From positions 1 to 33,850 of the forward strand of contig JBPOIF010000012.1 of NCBI GenBank assembly GCA_052034745.1: a DNA stretch of 33,850 bases. Direction: 5' to 3'. Under the pieces are notes generated by a model. It was not told the DNA's origin, did not search any database, and worked only from the letters and a program-made list of their open reading frames with translations. The translations under genes were made by a program, and so were the position numbers. This DNA comes from UBA4124 sp052034745 (GTDB lineage Bacteria; Patescibacteriota; Minisyncoccia; Phycocordibacterales; UBA9973). This document shows, piece after piece, positions 22,953 to 30,383 of this stretch (the stretch's first letter is position 1; each line of letters opens with the position of its first letter).

Positions 22953-23520
22953 ACACGTTATATATATTCATCAGCTCTTGGAATGTCTTGCCTCCGGCAA
23001 GCTCACCCATGATAGTGACTGCTTTTTGTATCCCCTGTTTCAACTCTTGTTGCTCCAATGGTGTAAAGTCATCAAGAAGAAATCGCTCATATCCGTCAGG
23101 AGGTGCGATGCGCGGAAGGAGCTCTTCGTGGATAGGGCGCACGCCGATGCGAATACGGAAAAAATTGTTGTTTCCGAGATGATCGATGATGGACTGTACC
23201 CCGTTGTGATCACCTGAACCACGCGCAAACGAACACTTCACCTGCCCAAGCGGAATATCGATATCATCATGTACGACCACGAGCTCCTCACCGTACTGCT
23301 TCACCAGTGCTTTTGCAGATTCTCCCGAGTGATTCATAAAAGTTCCTGGTTTTGCAAACACCCAGTCCCCCGTATTGGCAACCTCTGCTTGAAAAATCTT
23401 TTTTGTCTCAAAACTGAGCCCCTGCCCTTCTGCATACGCATCAAGAGCGAGCCACCCGATGTTGTGTCTCGTATATTCATACTTTGTTCCTGGGTTGCCG
23501 AGCGCGAGGATAATCATCAC
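22951..23520 (-). CDS. pth: Peptidyl-tRNA hydrolase
   Basis: Releases peptides from tRNAs dropped by the ribosome. The 189 residues carry the catalytic set: Asn in LGNPG, His in YTRHNIGW, Asn in FMNHSGE and Asp in VVVHDDID, plus GSGDHNGVQSII and RIRIGVRP. Length is normal. The -10 TATAGT sits only a few bases before the ATG, so it is probably leaderless. It is divergent from lepB, in a compact cluster of translation and export genes. Confidence 0.94.
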   Translation of the reverse strand: MMIILALGNPGTKYEYTRHNIGWLALDAYAEGQGLSFETKKIFQAEVANTGDWVFAKPGTFMNHSGESAKALVKQYGEELVVVHDDIDIPLGQVKCSFARGSGDHNGVQSIIDHLGNNNFFRIRIGVRPIHEELLPRIAPPDGYERFLLDDFTPLEQQELKQGIQKAVTIMGELAGGKTFQELMNIYNV

Positions 23521-23579
23521 GTACTATAGTAGCATCCAACCAGTCGTCTTGTCGCATTGTCCCCACCCCAAAAATCGTT

Positions 23580-23585
23580 TATACT
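23580..23585 (+). promoter_or_regulatory. -10 box of the lepB-hisS unit
   Basis: TATACT ends 10 bases before the ATG at 23596, predicting a leader of a few bases at most. No Shine-Dalgarno motif. Confidence 0.5.
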
Positions 23586-23595
23586 TGCCCTATTC

Positions 23596-24183
23596 ATGGA
23601 TACTCCCACTGTCTCATCTCCTGCATCACCATCACGAATAAAGGTATTTGTTGTAAACGCATTTTATATTGGACTTGCGGTAGGACTTGCCCTCTTGATC
23701 CAAGCATTTATCGTTCGTCCCTTCATCGTCTCGGGAAGCTCAATGGATCCTACTATCAAGGACAAGGAGTACCTCATCATCGACGAGGTAAGCTACCGAT
23801 TCCGCGAACCGGTTCGTGGTGATGTTGTCGTCTTTAAGGCACCTCCCGAACCTGACAAATACTACATCAAGCGCATCATCGGGCTCCCTGGAGAGACCGT
23901 CACTATCCGCCAAGGAAAAGTCACCATCATCAACGCAGAGCATCCTGACGGCTTGGTACTCGATGAGCCGTACATCACTCATCCCGAACAAGACACCGTT
24001 ACCGAAGTCGTCCCCGAAGGATCGTACTTTGTGATGGGAGACAACCGTGCAGGAAGTTACGACTCGAGACGATGGGGACCGCTCGAAAAAGAAGAGATCC
24101 GAGGAAGAGCAGTCCTTCGGCTCCTCCCGTTTACCGCAATTGATTATCTGCCAGGATATACCACCTATGACACAAAGCAATAA
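23596..24183 (+). CDS. lepB: Signal peptidase I
   Basis: Membrane serine protease that removes signal peptides. From MDTPTV it has 195 residues: one transmembrane helix (about 17-38), catalytic Ser49 in SGSSMDPT, catalytic Lys92 in YYIKRIIGLPGE, and the GDNRAGSYDSRRWGP box. The start at 23596 is chosen because it follows a -10 box; the upstream ATG at 23557 would lie before it. hisS begins inside its last codons (17-base overlap). It probably processes the secreted and pilin-like proteins of this region. Confidence 0.92.
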   Translation: MDTPTVSSPASPSRIKVFVVNAFYIGLAVGLALLIQAFIVRPFIVSGSSMDPTIKDKEYLIIDEVSYRFREPVRGDVVVFKAPPEPDKYYIKRIIGLPGETVTIRQGKVTIINAEHPDGLVLDEPYITHPEQDTVTEVVPEGSYFVMGDNRAGSYDSRRWGPLEKEEIRGRAVLRLLPFTAIDYLPGYTTYDTKQ

Positions 24184-25465
24184 ACCAAACATCAAATCAA
24201 CTGGACTCGCGAGCCCCAAAGGCATGCGCGATATCGTCGGCGATGACTATTACAAACTCCAAGGACTTTTTGAAAAAGCACAAGAAATCGCTGTGTATTA
24301 CGGATTTAAACCGATCGAAACTCCGATCCTCGAACAAGAAAGTACTTTTACGACCGCAATCGGTATCGGTACTGATGTCGTGGACAAAGAGATGTACACG
24401 CTCAAGACAAAAGGTGGTGACCACCTTGCGATGCGTCCTGAACAAACCGCAGGACTCATGCGTGCGTATATAGAGCACGGCATGCAGTCACTCCCCCAGC
24501 CACTCCTCTTTTATCACTCAGGTCCAGTCTTTCGACACGACAAACCTCAAAAAGGACGCTACCGCCAGTTTTATCAGTTTGATGTCGATGTTCTCGGAAG
24601 TGAAAAAAGTGTCGTTGACGCGCTTGTCATACGCACCATCTACACCATCCTCGAAGAATCAGGGGCACAGAACCTCACGGTCACGATCAACTCTATCGGC
24701 GACAAAGAATCTCGCACTGCATACGTCCGCGAATTGACTGCCTACTACAAGCGACACCTCGCTGATCTGCCTGCACTCGATAGAGAGCGTCTCAAGACAA
24801 ATCCGATGCGTATCCTCGACTCAAAAGAAGAAAAGACAAAAGAGATCAATCAAGGCGCGCCCGATGCGATCAGTTTCCTCTCCCCTGCCGGCAAAAAACA
24901 TTTCAAAGAAGTGCTCGAATATCTCGATGAGATGGGCATCTCTTACCAAATAGACAAGACCCTCGTTCGAGGACTTTCGTACTACACACACACCGTCTTT
25001 GAGATCATCGAAGCGACAGAAGACGGTTCTCTCATGACGATCGCCGCTGGTGGCCGATATGACTATCTCGGCAGACAACTCGGTAGCAAGAAAGACGTCC
25101 CTGCAATGGGAGGATCCCTCGGTATGGACCGTATCGTCGAGCGACCATGGTTCAAGAACCTCGCGCCTCGCATCATGAAGAAACCAAAGGTCTACTTCAT
25201 CCAAGTTGGATGGGATGCGAAACTCAAGAGCCTCTCTGTCATTGAGATCCTCCGCAAAGCGCATGTCCCTGTGATCCAAGCACTGTCCAAAGACTCTCTC
25301 TCTGCACAGCTCGCTGTCGCAGAAAAATCAGGTGCTCCCTATGTCGTTATCTTTGGACAAAAAGAAGCAATGGAAAAGTCTGTTATCATCCGCAACATGG
25401 AGACACGATCACAAGATACGGTTCCTATCGCTGAACTCAATACCTACATTAAACACCTCAAATAA
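24167..25465 (+). CDS. hisS: Histidyl-tRNA synthetase
   Basis: Class II synthetase charging tRNA-His. 432 residues from MTQSNK: motif 1 region GMRDI, motif 2 FYHSGPVFRHDKPQKGRYRQF, the histidine-specific LVRGLSYYTHTVFEI, motif 3 GGSLGMDRI, and a C-terminal anticodon-binding domain (VYFIQVGWDA to the end). The frame is open further upstream but would lie wholly within lepB; the chosen ATG gives the expected N-terminus and a coupled 17-base overlap. Confidence 0.94.
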   Translation: MTQSNKPNIKSTGLASPKGMRDIVGDDYYKLQGLFEKAQEIAVYYGFKPIETPILEQESTFTTAIGIGTDVVDKEMYTLKTKGGDHLAMRPEQTAGLMRAYIEHGMQSLPQPLLFYHSGPVFRHDKPQKGRYRQFYQFDVDVLGSEKSVVDALVIRTIYTILEESGAQNLTVTINSIGDKESRTAYVRELTAYYKRHLADLPALDRERLKTNPMRILDSKEEKTKEINQGAPDAISFLSPAGKKHFKEVLEYLDEMGISYQIDKTLVRGLSYYTHTVFEIIEATEDGSLMTIAAGGRYDYLGRQLGSKKDVPAMGGSLGMDRIVERPWFKNLAPRIMKKPKVYFIQVGWDAKLKSLSVIEILRKAHVPVIQALSKDSLSAQLAVAEKSGAPYVVIFGQKEAMEKSVIIRNMETRSQDTVPIAELNTYIKHLK

Positions 25466-25480
25466 TTTTTTCGTACTCGT

Positions 25481-25993
25481 ATGAAAGACATCGTTCAAGA
25501 ACCACACCGCGTCCTCCGTGCAGTTGCTGCTCCTGTTGCACTCGAGGAAATCGTCTCACCAAAAATCCGCACTGTCATTGCTGATATGAAAGAAGCCCTC
25601 GCGACACAAGATGACGGAGTCGCTATCGCTGCCCCTCAGATCGGGGTATCGCTTCGGATATTTGTCGTTGCACAACGCGCTTCAAAAAAGTTCCTCAAGA
25701 CCGGTGGTGATGCAGTCTTTATCAACCCTGAGATTATTCGTCTCGGCAAAAAGAAAGAGGATCTATCGGAAGGATGTCTGTCGGTACGATGGAAGTACGG
25801 CCTCGTCAAACGCTCTCTGAGTGCAACCGTGCGCGCATACAACGAAGAAGGCAACGAGTTTGTCCTCGCTGGTTCCGGACTGCTCGCACAGATTTTTCAA
25901 CACGAAATAGACCACCTCAACGGGACACTCTTTATCGACAAAGCACACCACGTCAAAGAGGTCCCTCCTCATACTCACGATGAAAAACGCTAA
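25481..25993 (+). CDS. def: Peptide deformylase
   Basis: Metalloenzyme removing the N-formyl group from new proteins. The 170 residues have motif 1 GVAIAAPQIG (usual GxGLAAxQ, slightly changed), motif 2 EGCLSV with the metal Cys, and motif 3 QHEIDHLNG with both metal His and the catalytic Glu. The C-terminal tail is short. It overlaps fmt by 14 bases, the classic def-fmt pair, and follows hisS by 15 bases. Confidence 0.93.
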   Translation: MKDIVQEPHRVLRAVAAPVALEEIVSPKIRTVIADMKEALATQDDGVAIAAPQIGVSLRIFVVAQRASKKFLKTGGDAVFINPEIIRLGKKKEDLSEGCLSVRWKYGLVKRSLSATVRAYNEEGNEFVLAGSGLLAQIFQHEIDHLNGTLFIDKAHHVKEVPPHTHDEKR

Positions 25994-26837
25994 AAAAATT
26001 GCATTTTTTGGAACTCCACCTTTTACCGTGGATTTTCTTGATGCGCTCTACGACGAAGGATACGTCCCTTCCCTTATCGTGACCAACCCTGACCGCCCTG
26101 CGGGCCGTGGGATGCATCTCCAAGCACCAGAGCCAAAAGAGTGGGCCATAACACAAGGCATCCGTACACTCCAACCAGAAAAGATAGATGCGTCTTTTGT
26201 CGAACTTCTTGCGCAAGAGACATGGGATCTCTTTATCGTTGTCGCCTATGGAGCAATCCTTCCCGAAGCACTCATCGCGCTTCCTCGTTTTGGGACCATC
26301 AACGTGCACTATTCACTCCTGCCAAAATACCGAGGAGCAACACCAGTAGAATCAGCGATCTTGCATGGCGATAGCACAACGGGTGTCTGTATCCAACAGA
26401 TGCGCTTTGCGCTTGATTCAGGTCCTCTCTTGGCACAAAGTGAGGTACCAATCGACCAGACTGATACTACCGAAACATTGCGAGCCAAACTCAACGAGCG
26501 CGCGCTCGCGCTCCTGCCTGAAGTACTCGAAAAGATATTTGACGGGACAGTCACCGCTTGTGAACAAGACGAGTCAGCAGCGAGCATCTGCAAGAAAATA
26601 AAAAAGAGTGATGGCCTCATCGATCTCGCTGAAGACGGATTGGGAAACGATAGAAAATATCGTGCGTACTATCGCTCACCAGGAACCTTTTTTATCACTG
26701 AAAAAAAAGGTGTTCCAGTGCGGGTAAAAATAAAAGCCGCGCATCTCGAAGGAACATCCTTTGTCCTTGATACCGTTGTCCCCGAAAACGGAAAACCCCT
26801 CTCGAAAGAGGAGTTTGACCGGTGGATTATTTCTTAA
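25980..26837 (+). CDS. fmt: Methionyl-tRNA formyltransferase
   Basis: Formylates Met-tRNAi using 10-formyl-THF. The 285 residues include IAFFGTPPFTVDFL, TNPDRPAGRG, the active-site segment NVHYSLLPKYRGATPVESAI (Asn and His kept), and D in ALDSGPLL. The C-terminal tRNA-binding domain is present but short (usual length about 310). Translation is coupled to def. Its 3' end overlaps the convergent hpf gene by 4 bases. Confidence 0.92.
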   Translation: MKNAKKIAFFGTPPFTVDFLDALYDEGYVPSLIVTNPDRPAGRGMHLQAPEPKEWAITQGIRTLQPEKIDASFVELLAQETWDLFIVVAYGAILPEALIALPRFGTINVHYSLLPKYRGATPVESAILHGDSTTGVCIQQMRFALDSGPLLAQSEVPIDQTDTTETLRAKLNERALALLPEVLEKIFDGTVTACEQDESAASICKKIKKSDGLIDLAEDGLGNDRKYRAYYRSPGTFFITEKKGVPVRVKIKAAHLEGTSFVLDTVVPENGKPLSKEEFDRWIIS

Positions 26838-27190
26838 CGAAGTCCGCGAAGCATCTTTTTGATACTGCGAGCACCTCTGACAAACAGTGTGTCGCGTTTG
26901 CCTTTTGCACTCGTAATCTCTCGAACGACTTCACTGCGGATATCGTCGATCGCTTCATAGAGATCTGCCTTTTGAGTCACTGCGTGGTATTGCTTGCCAA
27001 GTGGTGTGGTGACGTTCACACTCGCTTGAAAGATTTCTCCTCCTTTGTGATGTGCGGTCGTCTTTCCAATATCAACAAGGATATCTGCATCGCCTTCGGT
27101 AAACTTCGTGATACTCGATATTCGTTTTTCAGCATAGTCTTTGAGCGCTGGAGTCAGTTCGATATTGCTTGCTTTGATTGAAATATTCAT
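26834..27190 (-). CDS. hpf: Ribosome hibernation factor, short HPF/RaiA type
   Basis: Binds the 30S decoding region and stalls ribosomes in starvation. The 118 residues fit the short HPF/YfiA domain: MNISIKASNIELTPALKDYAEKRI, the basic strand GKTTAHHKGGEIFQASVNV, and DLYEAIDDIRSEVVREI. The long C-terminal dimerisation domain is missing. Its start codon forms part of a 6-bp direct repeat flanking the MITE-like element, which supplies the entire leader. Confidence 0.88.
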   Translation of the reverse strand: MNISIKASNIELTPALKDYAEKRISSITKFTEGDADILVDIGKTTAHHKGGEIFQASVNVTTPLGKQYHAVTQKADLYEAIDDIRSEVVREITSAKGKRDTLFVRGARSIKKMLRGLR

Positions 27191-27302
27191 CCCGTTAGAG
27201 ACAGAACATCTTTAGGATGTTCGTGTTAGATTACTTGATAAAAATACTAGACAATAAACACTGCGTATACCCCATCAAGAAACGCGTATTGTCTCTAACG
27301 GG
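27191..27302. mobile_element. MITE-like element at the hpf start codon
   Basis: 112 bp bounded by perfect 13-bp inverted repeats CCCGTTAGAGACA (27191-27203) and its complement (27290-27302). ATTCAT occurs immediately outside both ends (27185-27190 and 27303-27308), as expected for a target-site duplication. Inside is a 7-bp hairpin GAACATC/GATGTTC (27204-27210 with 27216-27222). No ORF. The element lies between the hpf ATG and the pyruvate kinase stop, so hpf is transcribed through or from it. Confidence 0.7.
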
Positions 27303-27328
27303 ATTCATACCCTTTCAGTATACCAAAT

Positions 27329-28744
27329 TTAGGCAATCGGGAGGATCATCATCATGTTGGTTGTTCCGGCCACGTTAAATGGTACTCCGGCAGCAAGAAC
27401 GACACGATCACCCTTTGTGACAAGCTTTTCTGAAAGGAGAAGCTTTTCAACGACGCCTGAGATCTGAGCGATAGTTTGAAATGGCTTTGTCACCGCAGGA
27501 TAGCATCCATAGACGAGCTGGAGCTTGCGTGCCACCCTCTCATGAGGAGTAAGTGCAAAGACTGGCTGCTGAGGCTTGTACCGTGAAATCATCCGTGGAG
27601 TAAATCCTGACTCGGTAAGCGTCACGATCGCTTTTGCGAGAACGTCTTCGGCATTGTGCACGACTGACGAGCTCACTGAGTCGACAACACTATTGGTGTG
27701 GACCTTGTAGCGTCGATGAGTCCCGATATCGCCTTCGACTTGAAGCGCAACACCGTTCATCGTCTGGATAGCTTCGAGTGCATACTTTCCAAGTGCAGTC
27801 TCTTCCGAGAGCATCACCGCATCGGCTCCATCAAAGATAGCGTTTGCAACATCGGAGACTTCGGCACGCGTCGGTGTCGAGCTGTTGATCATCGATTCGA
27901 GCATCTGTGTCGCGACGATGACAGGTTTGCCTGCATCGTTACACTTCTGGATGATCATCTTTTGCACACTTGGCACGCGCGCTGCGCCGATCTCGATCGC
28001 AAGGTCTCCTCGAGCAACCATGATTGCATCTGAAGCTGCGATGATATTGTCGATGTCTTGCACTGCTTCTTCTGTCTCAACTTTTGAGATGATTGCTTGG
28101 TGGCCGCCATGCTTTTTGATGAGACTGCGGAGATGCTCCACATCTTTTGCCGTGCGCACAAATGACAGTGCCATATAGTCGACATCCATCTTGACCCCAA
28201 AGACGAGGTCTTTTTTGTCTTTGTCAGTAAGCGCAGAGATAGACAGATATGCCCCCGGGATATTGACCCCGCGACGACTCTTGATCGAGCCTCCAACACG
28301 CACGATGGTGTGCACGTCCCCCCGAACAATCTTTTCAACAACGAGTTGTTTGCGTCCATCATCGAGCATGAGCACCTGACCTCGCTTAAGTTCTTTGACG
28401 ATTTCTGGATATGGGAAATGGACCTTGGATGCATCTCCTGCGCACGGCTTTGCCGAAAGGATGAACCACTCACCTGGTTCGATCGCCACGACTCCTTCTG
28501 CAAAATCCCCGATACGAATCTTTGGACCTGAGAGATCAAAGAGTACTGCGACAGGGATCTTTTCTTTCTTTGAGACAGCACGAATCGTTTCGATACGCTT
28601 CTGGTGCACCGCCTGGTCATCGTGACTCATGTTGGTACGAGCGACGTTTACCCCTGCACGGAGGAGACGAGTGAACTGTTCTTTTGACTCGCTTCCGGGA
28701 CCAATCGTGGCGACAATTTTTGTTTTTCGGGAAAAGTGATGCAT
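27329..28744 (-). CDS. pyk: Pyruvate kinase
   Basis: Last ATP-yielding step of glycolysis (PEP to pyruvate). The 471 residues contain KIVATIGPGS, the substrate loop TNMSHDD, the B domain (about 77-165), the catalytic Lys221 in IISKVETEEAV, the Mg site MVARGDLAIEIG (242-253), and the C domain to the end. Length is normal. A TACTATAAT -10 box lies about 25-30 bases before the ATG, giving a real leader in contrast to several neighbours. It is the only central-metabolism gene in the window. Confidence 0.95.
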   Translation of the reverse strand: MHHFSRKTKIVATIGPGSESKEQFTRLLRAGVNVARTNMSHDDQAVHQKRIETIRAVSKKEKIPVAVLFDLSGPKIRIGDFAEGVVAIEPGEWFILSAKPCAGDASKVHFPYPEIVKELKRGQVLMLDDGRKQLVVEKIVRGDVHTIVRVGGSIKSRRGVNIPGAYLSISALTDKDKKDLVFGVKMDVDYMALSFVRTAKDVEHLRSLIKKHGGHQAIISKVETEEAVQDIDNIIAASDAIMVARGDLAIEIGAARVPSVQKMIIQKCNDAGKPVIVATQMLESMINSSTPTRAEVSDVANAIFDGADAVMLSEETALGKYALEAIQTMNGVALQVEGDIGTHRRYKVHTNSVVDSVSSSVVHNAEDVLAKAIVTLTESGFTPRMISRYKPQQPVFALTPHERVARKLQLVYGCYPAVTKPFQTIAQISGVVEKLLLSEKLVTKGDRVVLAAGVPFNVAGTTNMMMILPIA

Positions 28745-28841
28745 GGGAAAATAACGTTATAAATAAAGGAGTAGATTATAGTACAGCAAAAGAGGTCTGG
28801 CAATTCTTGTGCGAAAGGGCGCGAAAGCGTAGGATGCCGAC

Positions 28842-29105
28842 ATGATACTCGAAAAGATTCTTGCGGGGGCAATCGCGATCCTCATCGTCTACGTGATGGT
28901 CCCCCATGTGAAGCGCGGTGAATACCTCGCGCCTACTCCGATTGCACCAAACACGTGGATGGCAGACTACATCGATAGTGACTACGCCCAGGCCATGTCA
29001 TCACCCGATCAAGGTTTTGGGATGCGACGGATCGACTTTTGGAATGCGAGCCCCACCGAGAGCCGCGCGGTCACCACGGATGATTTCCGTATTCGCAGGA
29101 AATAA
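28842..29105 (+). CDS. Small membrane-anchored hypothetical protein
   Basis: 87 residues: an N-terminal helix (about 5-22), then a polar tail with several acidic and aromatic residues (NTWMADYIDSDYAQAM, GFGMRRIDFWNAS). GC-rich codon use like the housekeeping genes supports it as real. No family recognised. It is divergent from pyruvate kinase. Confidence 0.55.
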   Translation: MILEKILAGAIAILIVYVMVPHVKRGEYLAPTPIAPNTWMADYIDSDYAQAMSSPDQGFGMRRIDFWNASPTESRAVTTDDFRIRRK

Positions 29106-29153
29106 AAAAACACCCTCTGCATTGCAGAAGGCGCTTTTGTAATGGAACCCTAA

Positions 29154-29291
29154 TTATTTTTTAGGAGCAATCGGGTTACGGACCGTCATCAAGGGTAAAA
29201 TACTCCTTGGTCTGGTTTTGTGTCTCAGAATCACAATACATAGAGACAAAAAAATGAGGGAGCCTATTGCCCCAAGAACGAGTTGCAACAT
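29154..29291 (-). CDS. Tiny membrane protein (45 residues)
   Basis: ATG at 29291, stop TAA at 29154-29156. The product starts MLQLVLGAIGSLIFLSLC, has one transmembrane helix followed by RHKTRPR, and ends NPIAPKK, an N-out/C-in-type small membrane protein by the positive-inside rule. A consensus promoter sits 30-57 bases upstream (29321-29348), which supports expression. No family recognised. Confidence 0.5.
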   Translation of the reverse strand: MLQLVLGAIGSLIFLSLCIVILRHKTRPRSILPLMTVRNPIAPKK

Positions 29292-29320
29292 ATAAAAGTT
29301 GGTTTTAAAAGTTCCCGAGC

Positions 29321-29348
29321 ATCATACCACCTCTTTGACCAATGTCAA
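29321..29348 (-). promoter_or_regulatory. Promoter of the 45-residue membrane protein
   Basis: On the minus strand TTGACA (29348-29343), a 16-base spacer and TATGAT (29326-29321). Confidence 0.65.
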
Positions 29349-29446
29349 AAGAGCCCCCTTCCTCAAATCGGACTCTAGTGCTATAATCGCTTTCGTCTTT
29401 GAGACACATTCCCCTGAGGCGATTGCGATACCGCATGTGACCAAAA

Positions 29447-29479
29447 TTTTGACTAGTACAATATATGTAATAGTCAAAA
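29447..29479. promoter_or_regulatory. 9-bp inverted repeat upstream of tRNA-Asn
   Basis: TTTTGACTA (29447-29455) and TAGTCAAAA (29471-29479) face each other across 15 bases, ending 19 bases before the tRNA. It could be an operator or a weak terminator. A TATAAT lies further up at 29382-29387. Confidence 0.35.
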
Positions 29480-29532
29480 AGAACATCACACAACATATTC
29501 CCCTGTAGCTCAGCGGTAGAGCGATCGCCTGT

Positions 29533-30112
29533 GGAAAGGTTACGATGGTATACTTGATGAGTATGCCAGAAACCCGTACCTATGCCGATAGAGCTGCCTA
29601 TATGCGCGAAGCTGTCAAAAAACGAAGGATTAAAATCCGCTTGATGGCTCGTGAATACAAAGGCAGCCAATGTGAAATTTGTGGATATAAAAAATGCAGT
29701 CGCGCACTTGTGTTTCATCATCTCGATCCCAAACAAAAAAAGTTTGGGGTATCAGATAAGGGTCTTACCCGTTCTTGGGAAAAGACAAAATCTGAAATTG
29801 ATAAATGCATTCTCTTGTGCGCAAACTGTCATATGGAAGTCCATGACGGCATCACGCAGCTTCCCGATCGAAAGACGGGTCGAAAAACGAAGTGAATTGC
29901 TGGAAGCCCTCCACACACGAGGGTAATCAGCAGCCCAGCCCCTTACTTGCATTGCAAGTGAGGAGAAGGTCCAGAGACTATCTCGAAAGAGAGTACTCCT
30001 GCCTAAATTTTGTTTTACAAAACTTTGGCGGGCGGAAGCGCTTCGCACCCTCCCTTTTTTATAAAGGTGGGTGATGATATAGTCCATACCCGCAGTAATG
30101 CGAGATTAAATG
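29533..30112 (+). ncRNA. Group I self-splicing intron in tRNA-Asn
   Basis: 580 nt, preceded by U and ending in G as group I introns require. Core elements visible: a P2-like hairpin (29547-29554 with 29560-29567), P4 GCTG/CAGC (29899-29902 with 29928-29931), P5 CCCTC/GAGGG (29907-29911 with 29919-29923), the Q-like AATCAGCAGCC, a P6a stem around ACTTGCATTGCAAGT, and P7 GACTAT/ATAGTC (29976-29981 with 30079-30084) in the typical CAGAGACTA and ATATAGTCC contexts. A CTC-GAAA-GAG hairpin after P7 suggests a subgroup IA-like layout. The internal guide sequence for P1 was not resolved. Confidence 0.85.
29545..29895 (+). CDS. Intron-encoded HNH homing endonuclease
   Basis: 116 residues. HNH nuclease with zinc-knuckle cysteines C43-x-x-C46 and C92-x-x-C95, the HH58-59 and LDP core, and CHMEVHDG with the final histidines. 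An N-terminal basic helix (REAVKKRRIKIRLMAREYKG) could read DNA. Such enzymes cleave intron-less alleles so that the intron spreads. The first codons overlap the P2 hairpin of the intron; internal ATGs at 29557 and 29563 are possible alternative starts. It ends in TGA just before P4. Confidence 0.88.
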   Translation: MVYLMSMPETRTYADRAAYMREAVKKRRIKIRLMAREYKGSQCEICGYKKCSRALVFHHLDPKQKKFGVSDKGLTRSWEKTKSEIDKCILLCANCHMEVHDGITQLPDRKTGRKTK

Positions 30113-30164
30113 TAAGCGATTGGCCGTTGGTTCGAATCCAGCCGGGGGAGCACGTAAAAATCTT

Positions 30165-30196
30165 AGGTCGCCAGAAATGGCGGCCTTTGATTTTTT
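30165..30196 (+). terminator. Terminator after tRNA-Asn
   Basis: AGGTCGCCA (30165-30173) and TGGCGGCCT (30178-30186) form a stem with a GAAA loop, followed by TTGATTTTTT. Outer pairings (AAAAATC/GATTTTT and CGGGGGAG/CTCCCCCG) extend the hairpin back into the tRNA acceptor strand, as at tRNA-Lys. Confidence 0.8.
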
Positions 30197-30199
30197 GAT

Positions 30200-30326
30200 C
30201 TCCCCCGAGCACATCAAACTGCTTTGATGTGCGGGCCGGATTCGAACGTCGGAGCGATTCGAGCAAGCACGCGAAAGAGCGAGACGGTGCCCAGACCTTT
30301 TGCTGTAGCAAAAGAGTCGCGGGAGA
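30200..30326 (-). repeat. tRNA-Asn-derived hairpin-studded shell, copy C
   Basis: On the minus strand a full tRNA-like outline can be drawn: 5' TCTCCCG (30326-30320) pairs over 7 bp with 3' CGGGGGA (30207-30201). A GAC/GTC D-stem is capped by an 8-bp hairpin (CTTTTGCT/AGCAAAAG). The shared block TCTGGGCACCGTCTCGC follows, then a T-arm copy GTTCGAATCC (30247-30238). A 10-bp hairpin (30209-30218 with 30223-30232, loop CTGC) separates the T-arm from the acceptor. No anticodon loop is recognisable. Confidence 0.68.
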
Positions 30327-30383
30327 AATTCAAGCCGAGGGAAGAAAGCGAGAAACAAAAAAACTCATGCTACGATAGTTATT

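Larger units (their letters stand above)
29499..30150 (+). tRNA. tRNA-Asn(GUU), split by a group I intron
   Basis: Exon 1 is 29499-29532, exon 2 is 30113-30150. Joined, they give acceptor TCCCCTG/CGGGGGA, D-arm GCTC/GAGC, anticodon stem ATCGC/GCGAT with loop CTGTTAA (anticodon GTT), T-arm GTTGG/CCAGC, and discriminator G73 as in other tRNA-Asn. The intron lies between anticodon positions 35 and 36. A His(GTG) reading is rejected because the intron would then not end in G and the discriminator would be wrong. Confidence 0.9.

Noticed and set aside
29407..29431. Possible tRNA-Asn 5' fragment upstream (ATTCCCCTG then GCGATTGCG)
   Set aside because: Only about nine contiguous bases match; too short to claim a duplication like the one at tRNA-Leu.
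30065..30074. Internal guide sequence of the intron (GTGGGTGAT pairs with the exon end)
   Set aside because: It lies just before the 3' strand of P7, where a P1 guide is not expected; probably chance complementarity.
29499..30150. tRNA-His(GTG) reading of the split tRNA
   Set aside because: Needs the intron to end in T rather than G and would give a tRNA-His with G73 and no extra G at -1; the Asn reading fits every identity feature.
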